Origin: Coccinella septempunctata
Lineage: Eukaryota; Arthropoda; Insecta; Coleoptera; Coccinellidae
NCBI RefSeq assembly: GCF_907165205.1
Contig: NC_058194.1
Location: 25,606,856-25,670,855, forward strand
DNA: 64,000 bases
Reading direction: 5' to 3'
Made by a program: the position numbers and the translations under genes. The notes beneath the pieces were generated by a model that had not been told where the DNA came from, did no database searches, and worked only from the letters and a program-made list of their open reading frames with translations. Below are positions 22,273 through 33,496 of this stretch, one piece after another. Each line of letters opens with the position of its first letter. Positions within the stretch are counted from its first letter, which is position 1.

Positions 22273-24513
22273 TTACTTTCTAAGTATATTATAATAGATC
22301 ATGCTTAGGTGTTGTACATCTTCTCTATGATTGACGGTATAATTTCTTTTTATGTGTATCATCTCGCTTATATTACGTCTATAACCAACCTCTTCTCTAT
22401 CAAGAATTTTTACATCTTCAAAATTAAATTTATGGCCCGTAGTCATTTGATGTAAAGTTAAAGCAGTTTTGTTAAAATTTGCAATATTTTCACTATCATA
22501 TTTATGTTGTTTCATCCTATCGCGTAAATACTGTTTTGTTTGGCCAATGTAACACTTGTTACAATTACCACAGGGTATCTTATATACTACTCCTGATTCT
22601 AAATTATAAGGTGTTTTGAATTTCAAATTTGTGAAAAATCTCTTCGTGGTGAATAAGTTGTAAAAGGCACACTTGACATTCAACTCCTTAAATATTTTAT
22701 TTATTCTGTGAGAAAGACCAGGTAAGTACGGAAACCTAAAGTAGGAAGAAATAGACGAGTTAGAAGGAACATTAACTATATGACTTCGGTTGGACGTGTG
22801 TTTATTTATTATTCTTTTGACTAAGTATGTAGGATAGTTATTCTGCTCCAAAATATTTTCAACTTTATCTAAGTTCTTCCTATGAAACTTTTTGTTGCTC
22901 AGTTTTAAAGCTCTTTTAATTAAATTCTCCATTATATTAGTTTTTTGTTGCATGCTATGACTGCTGTAAAAATTTATGCATCTGTTAGTGCTTATTGCTT
23001 TAGTGTACCAGTCAGTAATAATACTAGAGTTTTCTCTAATTATCAACAAATCCAAAAAAGGCAAACTGTTATCTTTCTCCACTTCAATCGTGAATTGTAT
23101 CTTTTGATGGTAAGAGTTGAAAACATCTAAAATGTACTGTATTTTGTCATATGGTACCAACAATAATGTATCATCTACAAAGAACTTAATGAGCGGGATA
23201 TAAAATTTAAGTGTTTCAACAACATAACAAAAGATTTCTTCCATAATCAAGTTAGCAAATGATGGGCTTGCCGGTGCACCCATAGCAGTGCCATCCAATT
23301 GTATATAAAATTTTCCTTCATAAACAAAATAACCACCATCAAAACATAGATCAACCAATTCCAAAAATTTTTCCCTACTAAGATCCGTATAGCAGCTGAT
23401 AAATCTCCATCTTTTCTTAATGATACTAACAACAAGTTCTCTTGGGATGCTTGTAAACAAGGATATAACATCTAACGATATAAGCACGTATCCTAGTGGT
23501 ACTTTTATATCTGACAAAATTGTGGTCAATGAAAATGAATCTTTCAAGTTAAAAATGGAAGTAGACAAGGTAGAATCTAAGATATCATGTAAATATTTAC
23601 CAATGTTATAAGTGGGAGACTTGACGCAACTGACTATAGGTCTCAAATTGAGACCATCTTTATGGACCTTACGCAAACAGTATAACTTAGGTGGTAAACT
23701 GTTATGTCTGATTAAAGTTTTATACTCTGCCTCAGATATATATTCTTCTTTTTTGAGTCTCATCCGGCATCTATTGACTGCATTCTGAATCTTTGTCGTT
23801 GGATCAGCTTCCGTTATTTTGTAGGTGTCCTCATCACTCAACATTCTGTCCACTTCACTTCGATATTCATCCCTGTACATAACAACAGTTGCACCCCCCT
23901 TGTCAGCTCGACTTATGATGATATCCTGGTTTTCTCTAACAAACTTATTGGTTTCACTCACAAACCCATCAAGTAGGTGGCCCTTGTTTCTGTGTTGTTC
24001 TCTCCTCTCAAAGTTGTTAATAACATTCACACTTCTTAATCTATATGTATTCTTCACTTCTTCTGTTATTGCCTGAATGTTAATGCAACTTTCTATATCT
24101 TTGATGACAGTTTTGATAGGTACTTTTTTAGGTGGCAAACTAAATTTTGGACCAAGGCTTAACATAACCTTCACTTCTTCAGGTATGGCTATATTGGTGT
24201 AGTTTACTAAATAATTATCACATACTGTTAACGGCATCGGTGGAATCTGCTGATCTACAAGTGTTTTAATCTTTTTAACATTGCCAGTCTTTGTCTTACC
24301 GAATACGTAACTATAAGCATTTTTGGCCATAGTCAACAGTATACTATAAAAGTGGTCATCCATGTTAGAACACAATTGTTGTTGTAGTTCTCTGATGTTT
24401 TCTTCCAACCTTCTGATCTTCCAAATGGTTATTTTAATCTCAATATTTAGGATCGATTTACGAAACGTCTTTAATACTTTATCTACAGTATTTTTGTAGG
24501 GATGTTCTTCCAA
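22273..24513 (-). CDS. Penelope-like reverse transcriptase with GIY-YIG endonuclease
   Basis: A 746-codon frame for the enzyme that copies Penelope-like elements by target-primed reverse transcription in the nucleus. The RT core spans about residues 200-500: RADKGGATVVMY, LISLDVISLFTSIP (first catalytic Asp region, about 340), GTAMGAPASPSFANL (about 405) and FVDDTLLL (about 445, catalytic Asp pair). The GIY-YIG endonuclease is at about 639-725: GVVYKIPCGNCNKCYIGQT with its Cys residues, then LRDRMKQH. The length fits a Penelope-type protein, though the first codon used is TTG and the frame stays open upstream to the dimer junction, so the true N-terminus may be missing. No internal stop. Both enzymatic domains look complete; activity is untested. 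Confidence 0.93.
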   Translation of the reverse strand: MEEHPYKNTVDKVLKTFRKSILNIEIKITIWKIRRLEENIRELQQQLCSNMDDHFYSILLTMAKNAYSYVFGKTKTGNVKKIKTLVDQQIPPMPLTVCDNYLVNYTNIAIPEEVKVMLSLGPKFSLPPKKVPIKTVIKDIESCINIQAITEEVKNTYRLRSVNVINNFERREQHRNKGHLLDGFVSETNKFVRENQDIIISRADKGGATVVMYRDEYRSEVDRMLSDEDTYKITEADPTTKIQNAVNRCRMRLKKEEYISEAEYKTLIRHNSLPPKLYCLRKVHKDGLNLRPIVSCVKSPTYNIGKYLHDILDSTLSTSIFNLKDSFSLTTILSDIKVPLGYVLISLDVISLFTSIPRELVVSIIKKRWRFISCYTDLSREKFLELVDLCFDGGYFVYEGKFYIQLDGTAMGAPASPSFANLIMEEIFCYVVETLKFYIPLIKFFVDDTLLLVPYDKIQYILDVFNSYHQKIQFTIEVEKDNSLPFLDLLIIRENSSIITDWYTKAISTNRCINFYSSHSMQQKTNIMENLIKRALKLSNKKFHRKNLDKVENILEQNNYPTYLVKRIINKHTSNRSHIVNVPSNSSISSYFRFPYLPGLSHRINKIFKELNVKCAFYNLFTTKRFFTNLKFKTPYNLESGVVYKIPCGNCNKCYIGQTKQYLRDRMKQHKYDSENIANFNKTALTLHQMTTGHKFNFEDVKILDREEVGYRRNISEMIHIKRNYTVNHREDVQHLSMIYYNILRK

Positions 24514-24563
24514 TTGTAGGGAATAGATTTGTCTGATGTTATTGATAATCAGATAATCAGATA

Positions 24564-26003
24564 ATCAGACATAACAGTTTACCACCTAAGTTATACTGTT
24601 TGCGTAAGGTCCATAAAGATGGTCTCAATTTGAGACCTATAGTCAGTTGCGTCAAGTCTCCCACTTATAACATTGGTAAATATTTACATGATATCTTAGA
24701 TTCTACCTTGTCTACTTCCATTTTTAACTTGAAAGATTCATTTTCATTGACCACAATTTTGTCAGATATAAAAGTACCACTAGGATACGTGCTTATATCG
24801 TTAGATGTTATATCCTTGTTTACAAGCATCCCAAGAGAACTTGTTGTTAGTATCATTAAGAAAAGATGGAGATTTATCAGCTGCTATACGGATCTTAGTA
24901 GGGAAAAATTTTTGGAATTGGTTGATCTATGTTTTGATGGTGGTTATTTTGTTTATGAAGGAAAATTTTATATACAATTGGATGGCACTGCTATGGGTGC
25001 ACCGGCAAGCCCATCATTTGCTAACTTGATTATGGAAGAAATCTTTTGTTATGTTGTTGAAACACTTAAATTTTATATCCCGCTCATTAAGTTCTTTGTA
25101 GATGATACATTATTGTTGGTACCATATGACAAAATACAGTACATTTTAGATGTTTTCAACTCTTACCATCAAAAGATACAATTCACGATTGAAGTGGAGA
25201 AAGATAACAGTTTGCCTTTTTTGGATTTGTTGATAATTAGAGAAAACTCTAGTATTATTACTGACTGGTACACTAAAGCAATAAGCACTAACAGATGCAT
25301 AAATTTTTACAGCAGTCATAGCATGCAACAAAAAACTAATATAATGGAGAATTTAATTAAAAGAGCTTTAAAACTGAGCAACAAAAAGTTTCATAGGAAG
25401 AACTTAGATAAAGTTGAAAATATTTTGGAGCAGAATAACTATCCTACATACTTAGTCAAAAGAATAATAAATAAACACACGTCCAACCGAAGTCATATAG
25501 TTAATGTTCCTTCTAACTCGTCTATTTCTTCCTACTTTAGGTTTCCGTACTTACCTGGTCTTTCTCACAGAATAAATAAAATATTTAAGGAGTTAAATGT
25601 CAAGTGTGCCTTTTACAACTTATTCACCACGAAGAGATTTTTCACAAATTTGAAATTCAAAACACCTTATAATTTAGAATCAGGAGTAGTATATAAGATA
25701 CCCTGTGGTAATTGTAACAAGTGTTACATTGGCCAAACAAAACAGTATTTACGCGATAGGATGAAACAACATAAATATGATAGTGAAAATATTGCAAATT
25801 TTAACAAAACTGCTTTAACTTTACATCAAATGACTACGGGCCATAAATTTAATTTTGAAGATGTAAAAATTCTTGATAGAGAAGAGGTTGGTTATAGACG
25901 TAATATAAGCGAGATGATACACATAAAAAGAAATTATACCGTCAATCATAGAGAAGATGTACAACACCTAAGCATGATCTATTATAATATACTTAGAAAG
26001 TAA
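24564..26003 (+). pseudogene. 5'-truncated second copy of the Penelope-like RT/GIY-YIG frame
   Basis: This open frame enters at IRHNSLPPKLYC inside the RT domain and continues without interruption through GTAMGAPASPSFANL, FVDDTLLL and the whole GIY-YIG domain to the same stop as the left copy; the 467 residues from 24600 appear identical to residues 280-746 of the frame at 22273-24513. It lacks the first ~279 residues and any ATG at its start, so it is a truncated partner of the dimer and not a separate gene. The identity shows that both halves came from one retrotransposition event or from the same template. Confidence 0.9.
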
Positions 26004-26264
26004 TAAGTAATAGCTGGCCTCGTCAATAGTGTTAAGACCATTCCTGATCAATATTTTATAACCTTATGTTGATGTCATTATCATAAATATAGAAACGGAT
26101 AAAGTGATGGGATTGTATGTCTGCTCTCCAGGATATTTTGATTTCTTTGTTGAATCCTAATGTTTTTAAAAAGCGTACAATATTGTTCTCGTAACTAGGT
26201 AATTTATTTTCATGTTATGTCATATTGTGTGTCTTATAGTATACTTTTTGTATTTATTTACAGC

Positions 26265-26296
26265 CTTGAAAAAGAAACGATTTGTTTCGAAACGTC
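26265..26296 (+). ncRNA. Hammerhead-ribozyme-like motif, right Penelope arm
   Basis: Reads cttgaaaaa, a 5 bp stem gaaac/gtttc with loop gattt, then gaaacgtc, close to the arm end. Hammerhead motifs near the terminal repeats are an established property of many Penelope-like elements. Here core positions 3 and 8 are U and A instead of C and G, so activity is doubtful. Confidence 0.4.
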
Positions 26297-26379
26297 GGCA
26301 TTGTTACACAGTGAACAATAGATAATAAACAGTGTCCAACACTCCCAATATATTCTTTCTTTCCTAACAAAATGTAATA

Positions 26380-29010
26380 TTTTCTTGAGTTGCTGCTGTT
26401 TCGGAAAAAAAATCTCTGTGCCACTGCGACATCGTAAATGTTGTACACTGAAGAAGTTTCGTAACACAATATATGCAGAGAGGTAGAGAATGAAATTCAT
26501 TAGGTACTATTCTGTTGGAAAATGCTCCAACAGGTCATTATAATTCAAATTAAGCACCTTTTCAGGTGAAATTGAAAACAGTTTTTCATGCACCCAATAC
26601 GAGGGTGGAGGGTAGTTTTTTAATGGCAACCTAAAATGTTTGTGCCTGGAGTGGATAGACCTTCTGTTGCTGCTTGTGATTTGGGCATTGGTGTGATGAC
26701 TGATGTCTTTGAAGGGTTTGTATTTTGAAATTACTTTTTGAGGTGTGCATCGATTTTGATCATTTTATTGTCTATTTGTAGCCTATTTCATCTAGTTTAT
26801 CACCTGATGTCAAGTCTGCGGGAATTTCGATTGAATTTGATGGTATACAGGACAGAACTGAGAATTGCAATTTCCTCTAAATTTCCCTGTGGAGGTAATT
26901 AGTGCCTAATAGCTCTTTCCTGGAAGGAAATACGATTCTTCAAAGGGTACTGTGCAACTTCCCACAATTTTTTATTCTCATTCCTTGTTTTTGGTATGAA
27001 AAATCAAGAAAAATCCATGTTCCATCTTTCAATTATAGTTCACGAGAGCTGACAGATATTTGCTGTTATTGGCCTCCGTTTAATAGTGTTAAACATTAAA
27101 ATCTGCCTATATTTTCAAGGGCGTAAAAATTATTACAAATCCAGTGATTTCATCGAGACTAGAATTGTTTTCTATCGAGAGGGTGGTTTGATCTTTCGAC
27201 TTAATGTGAAACGCTGGCTCTGTTCAACTAGCAACTCATAAATAATTATTAATAATAATGGAGAGAATTCCTCCTTGATGATAGATTATTTCAAATATTC
27301 ATTAACTCAGTATAGCGTACATTTATATAATTTTATATAACAAATATGTTACTTTTACTCAGGTATCAAGATAATTGAACTTTCTGCTATTATCTTTATG
27401 AATCCAATTTCAATTTAGGTATCATGAATTGATTTGAAAAGAGAAATTTTCGATAAATTCCTTCTGTTGCTAGCAGAGAGATTATCTGTTTAATGAAATA
27501 ATTTCAATAGAAGCTTCACCTATTCAATCTTCTCAGAAAATGCTACACTCGAAACTAAACTCAAGTTATTAAATTTTCGTCGATTTTTGAAGAAAACGAC
27601 ATTATGAGTATGAAACTGTTCAGTGTACAAGCCACTCTTTTAATCATATAAATTTGGCTTCAAGAAACAAACTGTTGAAATTTTCAGATTCCATCACATA
27701 AAACCAATTCAATGAGAAGAATTAAACGATATCACAGTTCAAAATTGAATAGCTTTCAAGCGAACGTACGGTTTCGAAGTAAAAATAGAAAAAAAAAACG
27801 TTCTTTCAAAATGTTAATTTTTTTTGTATATACAGTGACAGATGGGGGTGCAGCACATAGCACCCTTGGAATATTAACATTTCCCACAGCGGAAGTCATA
27901 ATCTGCGATTTCCATAACTGAAATTGTGCCGCCATGAAAAATTCATCATCCCCTTAAAAAAAAACGCTGAAACCTGTGAAATTACCTCACGTTTTCACGC
28001 CGCCACCTGTTACCTCCTCAGCAAGAATCCAACAACATGAAAAACATCCAAAACATCGATAAAAACGTCAAACTTACTGGTGAAAACGGAGTAAAGAGCG
28101 TGACCATATGTTGCGAGAGGCGAGTCCGGGAGTATATCCACTTATTTTTTACACGTATCGTGTTTATAAATTCCGACAATGCTCAAACTGCGAACCGGCC
28201 AGATTCAGTTACTTTCAGGGAGGAAGCTGTGGCGACACTGTCGACGTTTCAGTTTACACTACCCTCACTTGATGGTCTCCATGGAGACCGGAACCACGCC
28301 CACCATGAGGAGAGATTCCTGAGGCTAGCGTCCTGATCCTGAGACACTTTTCGAGAACTGTCAATGGCAGGAACGGCGTATCATCCTGATGATTGCAATA
28401 AACAGAATGTAGATTTCTTAAAGCCTCTCCAAGTAGATTGGAGGCTCGGTGTTTACCTACTCCTTCGCAATTTTAAACTGGCGAGTTTCCAATGTTCAAT
28501 CGAAGTGAAATTGGAATCAGTTTTAATCAATGCGGGAGAGGGATCTGCTCTCGCGGTAATCAGTTCTGGTCCAGAGGGGTCTCAGACGTGGCTTCTGATT
28601 CGGTTTAATCCGGTCGGTAATTACCGCCTCCTTACTTGGATTATTAGATGCTTCAAACTTCCATCAAGAGACTACGTAATGCAGCTAATCCTGAAAGCTC
28701 CTCTCGCGATTCTGCAGGCATAAATGGGAGTTTCTGATACTTGCATCTTCCGCGTCCATTGATTGCTGGAATAATCTCGATGCTTGTTTTGCGAACTAAT
28801 GAAACGTTCGGCGAATGACCCAGTTTCAGTTTTCAGTAATGACGAACTAACTCTGATTAATCTATTATTCACGGTTGCATATAGGAAAACTATAGAATGA
28901 CTGGTTTTCCTGAGCTTTCCACAAGGCAGCAGGGAGCGCAAGGGTCGCTTTAACTTTTCCTCGAGGTTATAATAGTGATTTTGGGATAATGATAATTGAT
29001 TCTTAGGACT
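26380..29010. other. Unassigned sequence; one palindrome and a repeat pair noted
   Basis: About 26600-26665 (gtagttttttaatggcaac and neighbouring words) resembles 29629-29652 and 61400-61450, so a diverged dispersed repeat is present. 28100-28740 is GC-richer and contains the 16 bp palindrome ggtctccatggagacc (28274-28289), which resembles an RFX X-box but lacks the AAC end. Open frames of 99 and 119 codons at 28037-28336 and 28364-28723 match nothing I recognise and may be chance frames in this GC-richer stretch. Confidence 0.4.
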
Positions 29011-29013
29011 GTA

Positions 29014-29300
29014 CAGGGTATCTAAAATTGCTTGAATTTGGCTGTTCCTGGTACTTAGAGACTAGATGGGTGAAAATGTTGAAAGGATTTCATTAGTGAT
29101 AATGAAGTGATGGCACATTTTCGAAATCGATCAAATATCGAAATTTAGTTCAATCTTCAAGTCCAATAAAGATATCGTGAAGTGGTTTCCTCTAATGGGC
29201 TTTTCACGAAAATCGAGCCCAGGACTGCTTTCAATGTTTTTACTTATCTAGTCTAGAAGTACCAGAAACAGTCAAAATTGAGCAATTTGGAATACCCTCT
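29014..29300. mobile_element. ~287 bp foldback MITE
   Basis: The left arm (29014 to about 29090) starts cagggtatct and contains gttcctggtactta and agactagat; the right arm (about 29230-29300) is its inverted counterpart with about fifteen differences, ending aataccctct. A TA precedes the left end (29012-29013). The interior is ~140 bp and non-coding. The terminal CAGGGT word groups it with the other TA-type foldback elements. Confidence 0.75.
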
Positions 29301-29871
29301 CTAGTTTCTCAAGAATTCTCAAATTATATACAGAGAGAACTTTATAGGAAGACGTGGATAAAAAGCAATATTTTAATGAGTTATAAATTTTCAAGGAACC
29401 TGTTCATTCGCCATTTTGCAACGTAGGCTAAAGTAATAAATTGTTCGAAAATCTAAAAAAATTCTAGAAAAATTTATCATTCTTCGTTTGGATATACAAA
29501 GTGAAAAAAGAAACCTTCGATATTTACTATTTTGTAGGAGAACGAACGAACTGGTTAATTTTGATTTTAAAGTGAGCAACTTCTCATGTAAAACTAAACT
29601 GCGGAGTATTTTACGCACGGTTGCAGGGTAGTTAAGTTTTTTAAATGGCAACACTAAGTAAAAAATGCAAAATTTTCTTATAGACTTGTTGTGCTTTGAA
29701 ACTTTGCCTGATTCATATATAAGATCTTAGCAACGCTAAGTTTTATTGCAGAAAAAACACTCTAACTGTGTTCAAAAACCAACTCGGCTTTTCAAAATCG
29801 AATACTAATGAATAATTCACAAAACAACATGCGGTAGATCGCATAATGCTAGGAGCATCCATTCATATATA

Positions 29872-30452
29872 GGGCGAGTCATTGACTGATAGAAATATTT
29901 TAACAGTAGATTTTTGAGGTCAAAAGAAACACTATTTTCCTCACCATTTTTTCTGAATCGGTTCGGTTTTAAAGAAACAGATTGTTGAAAAACCATAAAC
30001 AAATTTATTTTCAGTTCTATCTCACAAACGGTTTCATCGAATGAAATAAATTTTGGAATATAGTTTTTTCTCTTGATGAATCGTTTTCGAACACAAGATA
30101 TCACAAACGTCTTCCAGTTTACTCATTATGACCATTACGTACCATAAAAATACCAAAAATTCAGAGAACCCAACTCTTGAAACTAAGTTGGACGCTACTT
30201 AATGAATATTTAAAGGTTTTGTAAAATAAAAGTATTCTTCATATTTTCTCGTATAGTGCGCCATTTTCGAGTAATTTGATGTTCAAAAATAAAAAATATC
30301 TATGATATTCAGAAAATTGGGTACTTTGGCTGAATACAACTCTGTTTAAAAGATTCACAGATGTGAAGTATCACAGATTTAGCTAGTTATTCTGAAGGTC
30401 TTTTGACCTCAAGAATCTACTGTTAAAATATTTGTATGAGTCAAAAAAGGAG
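29872..30452. mobile_element. ~580 bp foldback element, family shared with 39222-39801 (copy A)
   Basis: The inverted ends are built around gagtca, aaatattttaacagtaga and cttgaggtcaaa. Internal words (cgaaaacggcgcat-like, tactttggctgaat, gattcacagatgtg, tagctagttattctgaaggt) are shared in inverted orientation with copy B at 39222-39801 and in part with 38118-38575. No ORF. Probably a non-autonomous TA-type DNA transposon. Confidence 0.7.
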
Positions 30453-31205
30453 TAGAATCTTCTTTTTGAATTGATTCACCCTCCTAAGCTTGACAATGTA
30501 TATTAATCAGATAATTTCATGGTAGCCAATGTCCTATGCCATCCTACGTAACATGAGAATGATTAACATCGTTTCGCTGTCCGCCGTTCGCCAAATTGAG
30601 CATTCAATCAAAAACAGCCACGACGAGCGATACATAAAACGCACAAAAAGTATGTTTTATCGCACGAATTTAATATAATGGCAATTAAAATATGGCCTCG
30701 CGCCCCGATTTCAAATTACTTCCCGCCATCCGTATACGGGAGACGGAAAGATAAGTAATTGGCCTGTTTCGCCATATTTTAATTCCCGCTGAAACTGCAG
30801 GATATCCCTTGCCCTCCTCCTGTTACCCCCAGGTTCAAATTTACGATGCACCACTAACTAAGGGATCGCCCTGATAAAAAATCCTCCCCGGGGCATCTTG
30901 GACCCCATGAATCTGTTCTTATCTCATTTCGGAGTATGTCACGACCTTTTCTGGATGACGTGTCAGACTGCCAAAAAACAGAGTGGAACAGACACTTATA
31001 GGGAGGTAGTTTTCTGGTTTGAAACTGTTCCTTTTCCAGTACATATATCACTATCTTGTCCTGAGTAATAAAATACTAATTAAATTATCCTGCCTCTTTG
31101 GTTCCTTCATTAAGGTACCTTAAACACTCTCTTGGTCGGTTTATTTCTTTTAGCACATCATCGTTTTTGTGTTTATCCTGTTTGTATATCAATGAAAGAG
31201 TGTTG
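30453..31205. other. Low-repeat island with a spaced inverted repeat
   Basis: 30540-30860 is less AT-rich and matches no repeat in the window. It contains a perfect 14 bp inverted repeat, aattaaaatatggc (30683-30696) and its complement (30771-30784), 74 bp apart, around GC-rich cores. Several TAAT-type and ttttatcg words are present. It could be a host regulatory island; no factor binding can be proved. Confidence 0.35.
30683..30784. repeat. 14 bp perfect inverted repeat with 74 bp spacer
   Basis: aattaaaatatggc at 30683-30696 and gccatattttaatt at 30771-30784. The spacer is GC-richer. No terminal duplication marks it as a transposon. Confidence 0.7.
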
Positions 31206-31207
31206 TA

Positions 31208-32401
31208 CGAGGATGTATGGATATCTAGTTAGCCTAGACCAGTTCCATGCATAAAAAAAATATTGCGTTACCATAGCAACGAACAGCAGGTCAAAAAAGT
31301 AAACCAGAGTTACGCAATAAATTGAAAGAAAGAAGATGTCCACCGAAATTGTGAAAATCTAAAAATTGGAGTATCGAGCCATCATCAAGTACCTGTATTC
31401 AAAAGGGTTAAGAGGTAAGCAGATTAACGAAGATATACTTAATACCCTTAGTGATCAATGTCCTCTGTATGCGAACATGAAAAATTGGATTGCAAGCTTC
31501 AAAAGGACTAAATTTTTCATTGAAGATGATGACCGACCGGGAAAGCCAGTTTCTGTGTCAGTCCCCGAAAATATCGATGCAGTTCATGATGGAACTGGGC
31601 TAAAACGGATATCTGAAGCAATAAACATTTCATACGTTCAACATATATGTAGTTCACGTCAATTTGGACATGAGAAAAATTGCTGCACAAATGTTTGAAT
31701 GTTGACCAAAAGCGTGCGAAGATAGAAGCATGGCGTTCGATCTGTGCTCGATTTGAAAACGATGCAGACTTCTTGAACTGAATTGTTACTTTGGATGAGA
31801 CTTGGGTACTTTTCTACTATCCAGAAACAAAGCAACAATCGATAGAATGAAGACACTCTGGTTCTCCAAGAACTAAGAAGTTTCGTGTCAAAAAATCAGC
31901 TGGGAAAGTTCTTACTTCAATTTTTTTGGATAAGGGTAGAACAATAACCGAAGATTACAATTCAAAATTAGTGACCACTCTATGGAAAAAAATTCAAGAG
32001 ACAACACGTGGAAAGCTATCCAAAGGTGTTTTGTTTTTGCAGGACAACGCCCCTGTACACTAATCTTATGTTGCCATGCAAAAAATTCGTAATTTAGGGT
32101 TTGAATTACTAGAATACCCCCCTTATTCACCAGATTTGGCTCCACTCGACTATCATCCCTTTCCTCAACTGAAAAAAAGTTTAAAAGGTCTTAAATTTTC
32201 TTCCAACGAGGAGATAATAAGAGCTGTGAAGGTCTGGTTTGTAGAGCAAAAGAAACATTTTTTTTGAAAGGTCTAGAGACGTTGGAAGTTCGCTGTAATA
32301 AATGTATCCAATTAGGAGGAGAATATGTTGAGTAACAAAATATTTTGACATTGAAATTTAGTTTGGTTTTAATGGGCTAAGAATTTTTCAATATATCTTC
32401 G
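31208..32401 (+). mobile_element. mariner copy 2
   Basis: The ends (cgaggatgta at the left, atatatcttcg at the right) are flanked by TA at 31206-31207 and 32402-32403. Length is 1194 bp, slightly short because of several internal deletions, including about 20 bp in the 5' untranslated part and part of the central coding region. Confidence 0.9.
31335..32330 (+). pseudogene. mariner transposase, copy 2 (decayed)
   Basis: Same family as copies 1 and 3. It starts at an ATG equivalent to the start of copy 3, but a stop follows within ten codons. Recognisable parts are EYRAIIKYLYSKGLRGKQI, the linker DRPGKPVSVSV, a block around 31790-31830 equivalent to the first catalytic motif (TLDETWVLFYYPE), and a C-terminal block with YSPDLAPLDYHPF and QLKKSLKGLKF. 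The segment that follows WRHSG in copy 3 is partly deleted near 31910, and the second catalytic motif carries a stop (gcccctgtacactaa, about 32050). Stops and frameshifts throughout make it inactive. Confidence 0.88.
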
Positions 32402-33407
32402 TATATAAGAATCTAGTACTCTCCTCTATATGCTGTCAATCTTTCCTCATAATCATGAAAGTTTTTGACGACATGCAGACAGGAATTGAATTCTGAAAAA
32501 AGTACCACCCACTGGTGGAACTTTCATGATATTAAAGATCATTAAGACATTAAACTATCTTCTCAATTTCCTCATAATGTTTCCCATCTTATCCAAAACA
32601 CCCTATATAATAGATCTGAGATAACAATGCAGTACCCATATGAAACTTTGGAGCACAGAGTAGATAATACACAGAAAGCACGTGTAATCATTATAGTTAT
32701 GTACAAAGCAACACTAACTCTCTGGATTCCGTCTAACAATACAGTCATAATGTGGTCATCAGTTGGGACAATTTCCAAATCACTTATGTTAGTATGTGTA
32801 GTGAATTAGAGACTTGTTAATCCATCCAGTACATGCAACTACATCTGCTCTCACGGGTGCCCACTTGTATCGGCTATATTCGAGTTCGACAACAAATCCG
32901 CCAATTTAATTACCCATTATGCGTGGGTCGGCCAAATGTGCACATTAATATGGCTCTGTAATTTTACGAGAACAGGTCAGCGAATTGACAACCGGCTCAT
33001 TTCGAATTTCACAGCTGGGCTGCGCATATTTGCTCAAATTTTAATTTATATGCAGAAAGAAGACAAACAATTTCCAATTTTCTACGTTTCGAATTTGATA
33101 ACAAAAATATCAGAGACGTTTATTATTCCCTGTGGCTGCATAGGGTGGAATTGCGGAATCTGTCCCAAAGATTATTATACACTGTAAAAATTGCCATTTA
33201 ACACGTATATAAGGTTGAAATGGTGACTCACAGTGGAGCGCATTAAGCAAAATGCTTTTTGTTTGTGTTTTTACATATAATACATCTTTCCAAGTCTTTC
33301 TGTATGAATGAAGTGTAGAATCATCATTCTACATAATGGTTTTCCAACAACAGAAAACAGGTGACACAAGTCAAGGTTCTCTCTAACAAAAGTGGAGCTA
33401 CAGAGTG

Positions 33408-33496
33408 ATTTCAAAATTCCGTCGACTACGTATAGGTGGGACTATCTCTCAAGAGCACCGCTTCCGGCGCTTCCCTAGCCGACGGAATTTTGAAAT
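33408..33496. repeat. 17 bp perfect inverted repeat with 55 bp spacer
   Basis: atttcaaaattccgtcg (33408-33424) and its exact complement (33480-33496). The spacer is GC-rich (cgcttccggcgcttccc). tggagc occurs outside both arms (about 33393 and 33512), so this may be a very short foldback element or a hairpin-forming transcript. Confidence 0.7.

Larger units (their letters stand above)
21866..26379. mobile_element. Penelope-like retroelement inserted as an inverted dimer (with target duplications)
   Basis: A single insertion flanked by acaaaatgtaata (21866-21878 and 26367-26379; 14 bp if the preceding a is counted). It consists of a one-sided 31 nt tail (21879-21909), a left arm (21910-23714, minus orientation), an 847 nt spacer and a right arm (24562-26366, plus orientation). 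The arms are both exactly 1805 nt. The left copy continues into the spacer and carries the 746-codon frame; the right copy is 5'-truncated. At the junction gataatca is repeated three times. Inverted, partly truncated dimers flanked by one target duplication are known for Penelope-like elements. Confidence 0.92.

Noticed and set aside
24600..26003. A separate 467-residue gene starting at 24600
   Set aside because: The first codon is TTG inside the RT domain. The frame is the truncated second half of the Penelope dimer.
28274..28289. RFX X-box regulatory site
   Set aside because: The palindrome ggtctccatggagacc resembles the X-box but lacks the AAC/GTT outer bases. A 16 bp palindrome alone is weak evidence.
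28037..28723. Two neighbouring open frames (99 and 119 codons) as exons of a host gene
   Set aside because: They lie in a GC-richer stretch where stops are rarer, with no conserved motif and no clear splice sites joining them.
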